Origin: Streptomyces griseomycini
Lineage (GTDB): Bacteria; Actinomycetota; Actinomycetes; Streptomycetales; Streptomycetaceae
Length of the DNA: 64,000 nt
NCBI RefSeq assembly: GCF_014203535.1
Contig: NZ_JACHJI010000008.1
Location: 1-64,000, forward strand
Reading direction: 5' to 3'
Below, piece by piece: positions 57,749 through 64,000 of this stretch. The notes below the pieces were generated by a model. The model saw only the letters and a list, made by a program, of their open reading frames with translations, did not search any database and was not told the DNA's origin. Position 1 is the first letter of the stretch; every line of letters begins with the position of its first letter. Made by a program: the position numbers and the translations under genes.

Positions 57749-58411
57749 GTGCTTCCGTCAGCGCTCTCCACCCACCCCCGGGAACCAGCCATTCACGCTC
57801 TCGCCTCCCGCATCCGCCGGCTCGCCCCCTCGTGCGGCCCGGTCCGGCTCGTCGGCGTCGACGGGCACGCCGGCTCCGGGAAGTCCACGTTCGCCGGACG
57901 GCTGGCCGAGGCGCTGGACGGGGCCCCGGTGCTGCGGCTCGACGACATCGCGAGCCACGGGGAACTGTTCGGCTGGACCGGACGGCTGATGAGCCAGGTG
58001 ATCGAGCCGCTCGGCCGCGGCGAGACCGCGCACTACTCCCCCTACGACTGGCGGGCCCGCGGCTTCGGAGCGCCCCGCCCGCTGCCGCCCGCCCCCGTGA
58101 TCGTCGTGGAGGGCGTCGGGGCGGGACGCCGGGCCCTGCGCCCGCATCTGGCGCTGCTGCTGTGGATGGACCTGCCCCGGGAGGAGGCGTGGTCCCGGGG
58201 ACGGGCCCGGGACGGGGAGGAACAGAGGGAGTTCTGGGACGGATGGGTCGGGGCGGAGCGGGAGCACTTCGCCGGCGACCCCTCACGGCCCTTCGCCGAC
58301 CTTCTGGTGCGGCAGTGCGACGAGGGGTACGAGGTGCTCTGCGGGCCTGCCGGGACTGCCGGATCCGACCGTCCGCTCACTCAGGGTGACGGGCCGTCCG
58401 CGGTGTGGTGA
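57749..58411 (+). CDS. Uridine kinase-like P-loop protein
   Basis: About 220 residues. P-loop VGVDGHAGSGKSTFAGRLAEAL, Asp-rich substrate motif LRLDDIASHGELFGW and the late VIVVEGVGAGRRAL strand are typical of streptomycete proteins annotated as uridine kinase or (d)CMP-kinase-like. Catalytic specificity is not certain. The start is unclear: GTG 57749 is used here, ATG 57707 is in frame, and neither has a good ribosome site. TTAGAGT at 57744-57750 resembles a -10 box, which would argue for a later, unusual start. Confidence 0.75.
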   Translation: MLPSALSTHPREPAIHALASRIRRLAPSCGPVRLVGVDGHAGSGKSTFAGRLAEALDGAPVLRLDDIASHGELFGWTGRLMSQVIEPLGRGETAHYSPYDWRARGFGAPRPLPPAPVIVVEGVGAGRRALRPHLALLLWMDLPREEAWSRGRARDGEEQREFWDGWVGAEREHFAGDPSRPFADLLVRQCDEGYEVLCGPAGTAGSDRPLTQGDGPSAVW

Positions 58412-58460
58412 TCCCGCGAAGGGGGGCGTCGAACAAGTTGCCGGAGTACCCCAACGCGGC

Positions 58461-58490
58461 TTGACCCGGGGGCCGTACAGGACTTACGTT
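58461..58490 (+). promoter_or_regulatory. Promoter for candidate small RNA
   Basis: TTGACC at 58461-58466, an 18-nt spacer and TACGTT at 58485-58490 form a good vegetative promoter, 50 bp after the uridine-kinase-like stop. The first downstream gene starts 350 bp later, but an intrinsic terminator lies in between. Confidence 0.6.
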
Positions 58491-58496
58491 CTCAAT

Positions 58497-58575
58497 GTGC
58501 GGCCATTCGGAGCCGCCGACAGACACGAAGCCCCCGGTTGTTCCCCCGTGATCGGGGGCTTCGTTCTGTCCTTTT
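58497..58575 (+). ncRNA. Candidate small RNA, about 80 nt
   Basis: It starts about 7 bp after the TTGACC/TACGTT promoter. The first hairpin is GCGGC-N8-GCCGC at 58499-58516. The second is a 12-bp stem ACGAAGCCCCCG at 58525-58536 with 58553-58564, followed by TTCTGTCCTTTT, an unusually good intrinsic terminator for Streptomyces. No frame with a ribosome site lies inside. It could instead be an attenuating leader of the AAA+ gene, with termination before the gene. Confidence 0.5.
58525..58575 (+). terminator. Intrinsic terminator with U-tract
   Basis: A 12-bp stem (58525-58536 with 58553-58564) and a U-rich tail at 58564-58575. It can end the uridine-kinase-like transcript and the candidate small RNA. 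Confidence 0.8.
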
Positions 58576-58840
58576 CACGTCCCGCGGGTGCCCACTGGCA
58601 TATGACGATCACCCTCGGTCACGACACCCGCCCCGCGCCTCCCCCTCACTGCGTCCCCCGGCGTGCGCGGCACCCTACGGAGCTGACGCCGCCGCAGGTA
58701 CGATGCCCTCGGTGCGACCTACGGACGCTGCTTCGCGCACCTTGCAACTCCGGTCCGCGGCACAGCGGTTCGACCAAAGGGAGCCGACGGGCGAGGGCCG
58801 GCCGGCACACCGACGGGGGCACGGTTCGTGGGGGGACGTG

Positions 58841-60703
58841 ATGGACTTCGGCACGCAGGGCCCGCAGGCCCCGGCCGACCTCGCCTGGCTGCGGGGCGTT
58901 GACGCCTACACGATGGGCGCCTATCCGCAGGCGGAGGAGGAGTTCCGGGCCGCGGTGCGGATCGACCCGGGGATGGCCGACGGCTGGCTCGGGCTGCACG
59001 CGCTGCGCGTCGACACGACGACCGCGCTGCTGAGGATGTTCCGGCACCGGGACCGCTTCGGCGAACAGCGCTCCCGGCATCACCGTACCCTCAACTCCTG
59101 GTACTGGCTGGGCTGGTGGGTGCAGCCGGTGCTGGAGAGCCCCCGCGACCTGCTGCTGGCGCACGCCTCCCACTGGCTGGACGGACGCCACGTCCCCGAG
59201 CTGGACCGGGCGCTCGCCGGGCTCCCCCCGGTGGACGCCGATCCGCAGGTCCGCTTCCTGCACGCCTGCCGTGCCTATCTGGTCAAGGACTGGGAACAGC
59301 TCGTCCGGCACACCGATCCGCTGGTCGAGGACCCGGTGCTCGGCATCGAGGCGGGCCTGTTCGGCGGCATGGCCCGGGTCCGCCTGGAGATGTACGGACA
59401 GGCCGAACCGCTGCTGTCGGCGGCCCTGATGCGCTGCCGCAGCGAGCAGCCGCAGCGCAAGGAGCTGCGCTACTGGCTGGCGCGCGCCCACGAGGGGACG
59501 GGGCGCAGCGCCGCGGCACTCCCGCTGTACCGGGCCGTGCACCGGGTCGACCCGGCCTTCATGGACACCTCGGCCCGGCTCGCCGCGATCACCGAGGGCG
59601 ACGGGTACGACGACTCCGCCGACCTCGCCGCGATCACGCTCACCGGCACGGGCCAGGACGCGATGGACGGTCCGGACACGCTCGACCCGCTCTTCGGCAC
59701 CGAGGGCCGCGATCTCAGGCTCTCCGATCCCGAGCCGCCGCCCGCTCCCCTCCCGTCGGTCGTCGGCCCGGCGGTGCGCGAGAAGGCGGGCGCCGCGGCG
59801 CCGCCCCTGCCCACGGGCCCCACCGACCCCGGATTACTGGAGGAGGCGCTCGCCGAACTGGAGCGCATGGTGGGTCTGGAACCGGTGAAACGCCAGGTCA
59901 AGGCGTTGTCGGCGCAACTGCACATGGCCCGGCTGCGGGCCGGGCAGGGGCTGCCGGTGCAGCCGCCGAAACGCCACTTCGTCTTCTCCGGCCCCTCCGG
60001 CACCGGCAAGACCACCGTGGCCCGCATCCTGGGCCGCGTCTTCTACGCCCTCGGCCTGCTCGGCGGTGACCACCTGGTGGAGGCCCAGCGGGCGGACCTG
60101 GTCGGCGAGTACCTCGGGCAGACGGCCGTGAAGGCCAACGAGCTGATCGACTCCGCGCTCGGCGGGGTGCTGTTCGTCGACGAGGCCTACGCGCTCTCCA
60201 ACTCCGGTTACGGCAAGGGGGACGCGTACGGCGACGAGGCGCTCCAGGTGCTGCTGAAGCGGGCCGAGGACAACCGCGACCACCTGGTGGTGATCCTGGC
60301 CGGCTATCCGGAGGGCATGGACCGGCTGCTGGCCGCCAACCCCGGGCTGTCCTCGCGCTTCACCACCCGCGTCGACTTCCCCTCCTACCGTCCCCTCGAG
60401 CTCACCGAGATCGGCAAGGTGCTCGCCGCCGAGAACGGCGACCTGTGGGACGAGGAGGCACTGGACGAACTGCGGTCGATCGCCGGGCACGTGGTGGACC
60501 AGGGGTGGATCGACGAGCTGGGCAACGGGCGGTTCCTGCGGACGCTGTACGAGAAGAGCTGTGCGTACCGGGACCTGCGGTTGTCGGTGTATCCGGGGTC
60601 GCTGACGCGGGAGGACCTGGCGACGCTGCGGCTGCCGGACCTGATGCAGGCGTACGGGGAGGTGCTGTCGGGCAGGGGGCCGCAGGACCCGCCGTCGACG
60701 TGA
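58841..60703 (+). CDS. EccA/CbbX-like AAA+ ATPase with TPR region
   Basis: 620 residues. The N-terminal half is TPR-like helical repeats (VDAYTMGAYPQAEEEFRAAVRIDP at the start). The C-terminal AAA+ domain (about 330-610) has Walker A GPSGTGKTTVARIL near 383, Walker B GGVLFVDEAYAL near 442 and the arginine-finger region NPGLSSRFTTRVDFPSY. This layout is that of EccA of type VII secretion systems and CbbX/SpoVK proteins. No ESX genes are nearby. The ATG at 58841 has GGGGGGAC upstream and a GTG one codon earlier is possible. Confidence 0.88.
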   Translation: MDFGTQGPQAPADLAWLRGVDAYTMGAYPQAEEEFRAAVRIDPGMADGWLGLHALRVDTTTALLRMFRHRDRFGEQRSRHHRTLNSWYWLGWWVQPVLESPRDLLLAHASHWLDGRHVPELDRALAGLPPVDADPQVRFLHACRAYLVKDWEQLVRHTDPLVEDPVLGIEAGLFGGMARVRLEMYGQAEPLLSAALMRCRSEQPQRKELRYWLARAHEGTGRSAAALPLYRAVHRVDPAFMDTSARLAAITEGDGYDDSADLAAITLTGTGQDAMDGPDTLDPLFGTEGRDLRLSDPEPPPAPLPSVVGPAVREKAGAAAPPLPTGPTDPGLLEEALAELERMVGLEPVKRQVKALSAQLHMARLRAGQGLPVQPPKRHFVFSGPSGTGKTTVARILGRVFYALGLLGGDHLVEAQRADLVGEYLGQTAVKANELIDSALGGVLFVDEAYALSNSGYGKGDAYGDEALQVLLKRAEDNRDHLVVILAGYPEGMDRLLAANPGLSSRFTTRVDFPSYRPLELTEIGKVLAAENGDLWDEEALDELRSIAGHVVDQGWIDELGNGRFLRTLYEKSCAYRDLRLSVYPGSLTREDLATLRLPDLMQAYGEVLSGRGPQDPPST

Positions 60704-60752
60704 CGCCGACGGGTCCCACGGCCCCGCACCACCGCGGTTCCGCGGCCCGGCG

Positions 60753-61883
60753 TCAGCCGGTGAGCGCTCCCTCCTGGGCACCGCTCCTGGGCTCGGTGAG
60801 CTTGACGCCGGCCGTGCCGTCCGTCCCGGTCCCCGGCGCGTCGCCCGGCGTCGCCCCGGTCCTCTCGCGGTGCGCGGGATCGCGCACCTCCCCCACCAGG
60901 AGCTCCAGTACGTCCTCCAGGGCGACCAGGCCCAGGACCCTGCCGGACGCGTCGGCCACCTGGGCGAGGTGGGTCGCGGCGCGGCGCATCACGGTGAGGG
61001 CGTCGTCCAGCGGGAGTTCGGGCCTCAGGGTCGTCATGGGCCGCCAGAGCCGCTGCGGCACGGCCCGGTCGGCGTCCTCCAGGTCCAGTACGTCCTTCAC
61101 GTGCAGGTAGCCCAGGAAGGCACCGCCGGCCGCGGCCACCGGGAAACGGGAGTACCCCGTGCGGGCGGTGAGCTCCACGATCCGCTCCGGGGTGACCGCC
61201 GGGTCGACGGTCACCAGCGACTCGTGTCCCAGCAGCACGTCCGTGACCGGCCGGGAGCCCAGCTCCAGGGCGTCCTCCAGGCGTTCGGCCTCCTCGGGGT
61301 CGAGGAGGCCCGCCTGGCCGGCGTCCTCCACGAGCCGGTTGAGCTGCTCGCTGGTGAAGACGGCCTCGACCTCGTCCTTCGGTTCGACCCGGAACAGCCG
61401 CAGGACGGCCCGGGCGCAGGCGCCGAGCGCGAGGGTGACCGGCCCGCACAGGCGGGCGAACCAGACCAGGCCGGGGCTCAGCCACAGCGCGGCCTTCTCG
61501 GGCGCCGCCATCGCGAGGTTCTTCGGGACCATCTCGCCGATGACGAGGTGGAAGAAGACCACGACGGCGAGCGCGATGACGTAGCCGAGCGGGTGGATCA
61601 TGCCGTGCGGCAGGTGGATCCACGCGAAGACCGGCTCCAGCAGGCGGGCGACCGTCGGTTCGGCGACCGCGCCGAGCGTCAGCGAGCAGACGGTGATGCC
61701 GAACTGGGCCGCCGCCATCATCTGCGGCAGGTGTTCCAGACCGTACAGGACCTGGCGGGCGCGGGTGGTGCCGAGCGGTTCGATCTGGCTGCGGCGGACC
61801 GACACGAGCGCGAACTCGGCGCCGACGAAGAAGCCGTTGGCGAGCACGAGCAGCGCGGCGAACAGGAGTTGCAGCACGCTCAT
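60753..61883 (-). CDS. CNNM/CBS-domain membrane protein (hemolysin C family)
   Basis: 376 residues. The N-terminal CNNM domain with about four helices (LVLANGFFVGAEFALVSVRRS, VFFHLVIGEMVPKNLAM) is followed by a paired CBS domain (VTDVLLGHESLVTVDPAVT and RPMTTLRPELPLDDALTVM). The usual C-terminal CorC/HlyC domain seen in its upstream partner is missing here. Likely role: magnesium or cobalt transport or its regulation. The ATG overlaps the partner's stop (ATGA). Confidence 0.9.
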   Translation of the reverse strand: MSVLQLLFAALLVLANGFFVGAEFALVSVRRSQIEPLGTTRARQVLYGLEHLPQMMAAAQFGITVCSLTLGAVAEPTVARLLEPVFAWIHLPHGMIHPLGYVIALAVVVFFHLVIGEMVPKNLAMAAPEKAALWLSPGLVWFARLCGPVTLALGACARAVLRLFRVEPKDEVEAVFTSEQLNRLVEDAGQAGLLDPEEAERLEDALELGSRPVTDVLLGHESLVTVDPAVTPERIVELTARTGYSRFPVAAAGGAFLGYLHVKDVLDLEDADRAVPQRLWRPMTTLRPELPLDDALTVMRRAATHLAQVADASGRVLGLVALEDVLELLVGEVRDPAHRERTGATPGDAPGTGTDGTAGVKLTEPRSGAQEGALTG

Positions 61884-63211
61884 CCGGCCGCCTCCACGAG
61901 CGGCAGCGGAGCCGTCCTGACCAGGCGGATCCGTTCCGCGCGGTAGTGGCCGACCCGGTGCACCGCCAGCCGCCAGCCGGGCAGTTCCGCGTGGTCGCCG
62001 ACGGCCGGGATCCGGCCGAGCAGGTCCGCGACCAGGCCGGCGACGGTCTCGTAGGGCCCCTCGGGCACCTCCAGGCCTATGCGCCGCAGGACGTCGACCC
62101 GGACGCCGCCGTCGACGTCCCAGGCGGGGTTGCCGTCCTCCGGCGGGGCGGCGGCGAGCTCGGGGACGTCCTGCCCGTCGTGCTCGTCGCGGACCTCGCC
62201 GACGATCTCCTCGACGATGTCCTCCAGCGTGACGACGCCGGCGGTGCCGCCGTACTCGTCGACGACGACCGCGATGGGCTGCTCGCTGCGCAGCCGCGCG
62301 AGCAGCGGCCGTACGGGCAGGGTCTCGGGGACGAGCAGCGCCGGACGGGCGATGCGGTCGACGGGCGTGCGCAGCCGGTCGGGCGCGGGCACCGCGAGGG
62401 CGTCCTTGAGGTGGACCATGCCGGCGATCTCGTCGATCCGCTCCCGGTAGACGGGGAAGCGGGACAGACCGGTGGCCCGGGTGAGGTTGACGACGTCCTC
62501 GGCGGTCGCGGAGGACTGCAGGGCGCTGACCTTCACGCGCGGGGTCATGACGGCTTGCGCGGTCAGCTCGCCCAGGGACAGGGTGCGGACGAAGAGGTCC
62601 GCCGTGTCCTGTTCCAGGGCGCCGGCCCGGGCGGAGTGCCGGGCCAGGGAGACGAGTTCGCCGGGGGTGCGGGCGGAGGCCAGCTCCTCGGCGGGCTCGA
62701 GGCCCAGGGCGCGCACCAGGTGGTTCGCCACGGCGTTCAGCCCGGCGATGACCGGGCGGAACAGGCGTGCGAAGACGTGCTGCGGACCGGCGACGAAGCG
62801 CGCGACCTGCAGCGGGCGGGACACCGCCCAGTTCTTGGGGACGAGTTCGCCGATCACCATCTGCACGGCCGAGGCCAGCAGCATGCCGACGACGACCGAG
62901 ACGCCGGGCACGGCGCCCTCGGGGACCCCGACCGCGGTGAACGGGCCGCCCAGCAGCCGGGCGAGCGCCGGCTGGGCGAGCATGCCGACGACGAGGGAGG
63001 TGAGGGTGATGCCGAGCTGGGTGCCGGAGAGCTGGAAGGACAGCTCCTTGAGGGATTCGACGACGCGGCGGGCGCGCCGGTCGCCGTCGGCCGCGGCCCG
63101 CTCGACGTCCGGTCGCTCGACGGTGACCAGGCCGAATTCGGCGGCCACGAAGAATCCGTTGGCGAGAATCAGCAGGAAAGCGGCTGCCAGAAGCAGCAGG
63201 GGCGTGGTCAT
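61880..63211 (-). CDS. CNNM/CBS/CorC-domain membrane protein (hemolysin C family)
   Basis: 443 residues. CNNM helices (LILANGFFVAAEFGLVTVERP, VVGMLLASAVQMVIGELVPKNW) are followed by a CBS pair (QAVMTPRVKVSALQSSATAE, RIARPALLVPETLPVRPLL, IAVVVDEYGGTAGVVTLEDI) and a C-terminal CorC_HlyC domain (about 350-435). Members form dimers and handle Mg2+ or other divalent cations. It is first in a two-gene unit with a truncated-type paralogue. GGAGGCGG precedes the ATG. Confidence 0.92.
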   Translation of the reverse strand: MTTPLLLLAAAFLLILANGFFVAAEFGLVTVERPDVERAAADGDRRARRVVESLKELSFQLSGTQLGITLTSLVVGMLAQPALARLLGGPFTAVGVPEGAVPGVSVVVGMLLASAVQMVIGELVPKNWAVSRPLQVARFVAGPQHVFARLFRPVIAGLNAVANHLVRALGLEPAEELASARTPGELVSLARHSARAGALEQDTADLFVRTLSLGELTAQAVMTPRVKVSALQSSATAEDVVNLTRATGLSRFPVYRERIDEIAGMVHLKDALAVPAPDRLRTPVDRIARPALLVPETLPVRPLLARLRSEQPIAVVVDEYGGTAGVVTLEDIVEEIVGEVRDEHDGQDVPELAAAPPEDGNPAWDVDGGVRVDVLRRIGLEVPEGPYETVAGLVADLLGRIPAVGDHAELPGWRLAVHRVGHYRAERIRLVRTAPLPLVEAAG

Positions 63212-63366
63212 GATGCCGCCGCCTCCGCACGGGCGCGTCCCTCGTGGAGTCGGTCCGCGCTATGTCGGCAGGGGGCGGCGCAGGTACTGCAGGACGATCC
63301 GTCCATCGCCGGAGAGGGTCACTCCTCGGGTAGCAGGAGCCCCTGGCGCACCGGGCGGGGCGGCAG

Positions 63367-63397
63367 GGGCGGAGGCGCTGTCGGCGCGCCTCCGCCC
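63367..63397 (-). terminator. Terminator after the PH-domain gene
   Basis: A perfect 11-bp stem GGGCGGAGGCG at 63367-63377 with 63387-63397 in the 248-bp gap between the PH-domain stop and the CNNM start on the minus strand. Confidence 0.75.
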
Positions 63398-63459
63398 ACC
63401 AGATTAATCACGACAGGGGCGACCGCGGCAGGGTGGACGACCCCGACACGTCCCGTGCG

Positions 63460-63930
63460 TCAGCCCCGGGGCGACTCGGGGCCGGCCGTGGAACGGGCCT
63501 CGACGAGCGCCCGCAGAGCCCGTGCGTCGGCGATGGCCTGCTGCTTGGCGATGCCCGGCTGGATGCCGAGCGTGGGCAGGCTGGTGCCGTCGCTGAGGTC
63601 GAGGAAGACCCACGGATCACCGGGCCGGAGATTCACCTGAAGGATCTCCGCCCATTCCAGGCGGCGCCTGCTCGTGATGTTGACGACGGTGACGCCCGTC
63701 TCGTCGGCGACGACCTTCGGCCGGGCCAGCAGGTACAGCACGCCGGCCAGCAGGGCGGCGGTGAACACGAAGCTGAGCTTCTCGCCCGGACCGAGCTGCT
63801 CCAGCAGCAGGGCGACCAGGGTGATGACCGCGAAGATGGCGACGGCGGCCGTGAGCAGCACCGCGCGGGTGCGGCCCGGCCGGAAGGTGACGGGCAGGGC
63901 GGGCGGTCCGCCCGGGCTGGCGTCCGACAT
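63460..63930 (-). CDS. PH-domain membrane protein
   Basis: 156 residues. Two N-terminal membrane helices (AVLLTAAVAIFAVITLVALL and LSFVFTAALLAGVLYLLARP) are followed by a bacterial PH-like domain (about 70-140; ETGVTVVNITSRRRLEWAEI, DPWVFLDLSDG). The function is unknown. It lies 20 bp after the end of hisG-like coding sequence on the same strand, the arrangement remembered from S. coelicolor where such a gene follows hisG. Confidence 0.85.
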   Translation of the reverse strand: MSDASPGGPPALPVTFRPGRTRAVLLTAAVAIFAVITLVALLLEQLGPGEKLSFVFTAALLAGVLYLLARPKVVADETGVTVVNITSRRRLEWAEILQVNLRPGDPWVFLDLSDGTSLPTLGIQPGIAKQQAIADARALRALVEARSTAGPESPRG

Positions 63931-63950
63931 GGTGGTGCTCCGGATCGCGG

Positions 63951-64000
63951 TCAGAGACGGCAGGCGTGGATGGCGGTGGTGAGGATGGCGCGCGCGCCGA
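63951..64000 (-). CDS. hisG: Probable ATP phosphoribosyltransferase, C-terminal end only
   Basis: The last 15 or so codons of a minus-strand gene that continues past the right edge: GARAILTTAIHACRL then stop. This resembles the end of actinobacterial HisG (GAKAILASDIRFCRF in M. tuberculosis, from memory). HisG makes N1-(5-phosphoribosyl)-ATP in histidine biosynthesis. The PH-domain gene downstream fits the hisG neighbourhood of S. coelicolor. The call rests on a few residues plus synteny. Confidence 0.6.
   Translation of the reverse strand, partial: GARAILTTAIHACRL

Overview
The window is about 72% G+C with strongly G/C-ending codons, GTG/TTG starts and tight ATGA/GTGA overlaps. This, with conservon genes, SmeA/SffA, RbpA and a DasR site, points to a Streptomyces chromosome. 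From memory, the gene order resembles the core region of S. coelicolor around SCO1390 to SCO1438; I could not run an alignment. No insertion sequence, phage, CRISPR array or tRNA gene was seen.

Left end (1-9.7 kb): the leader and promoters of an rRNA operon that runs off the left edge lie back to back with crr-ptsI, the general PTS proteins, and a DasR operator sits between them. Then come a conserved hypothetical, acetoacetyl-CoA synthetase, a GH31 glycosidase, a NUDIX hydrolase and a secreted VanX-type D-Ala-D-Ala dipeptidase. 10-12.4 kb: glpF-glpK for glycerol uptake and phosphorylation. 12.4-20.6 kb: a conservon (histidine-kinase-like CvnA, roadblock CvnB, DUF742 CvnC, Ras-like CvnD) in which a fused HyuA-HyuB 5-oxoprolinase/hydantoinase sits between cvnC and cvnD.

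21-30 kb: a small membrane protein, an IclR regulator with a palindromic operator, and a minus-strand operon for a MukB/JetC-like SMC ATPase and two upstream accessory proteins (kleisin-like and MukE/JetB-like). A 45-codon frame sits exactly between the two accessory genes. No JetD-type nuclease gene is adjacent. 29.8-35.1 kb: a 5-oxoproline locus made of a GntR/FCD repressor, a divergent MFS transporter, a D-glutamate-cyclase-family protein and PxpA-PxpB-PxpC. The window therefore carries two unrelated 5-oxoprolinase systems within 20 kb.

35-47 kb: a degraded SGNH hydrolase behind two GT4 glycosyltransferases, HEAT-repeat and ankyrin proteins, the sporulation pair smeA-sffA, a divergent MocR/YczE pair, a glycerophosphodiesterase and an MFS protein. 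47-56 kb: rbpA with a SigR promoter and a 54-bp perfect palindrome, fxsA, the polyprenol-phosphate mannosyltransferase ppm1, an amidohydrolase, an Lrp regulator, small proteins, and an acyl-CoA dehydrogenase with its TetR regulator. 56-64 kb: a secreted C39-like peptidase, a uridine-kinase-like protein, a candidate small RNA, an EccA-like AAA+ protein, two CNNM/CBS membrane proteins, a PH-domain protein and the last codons of what is probably hisG.
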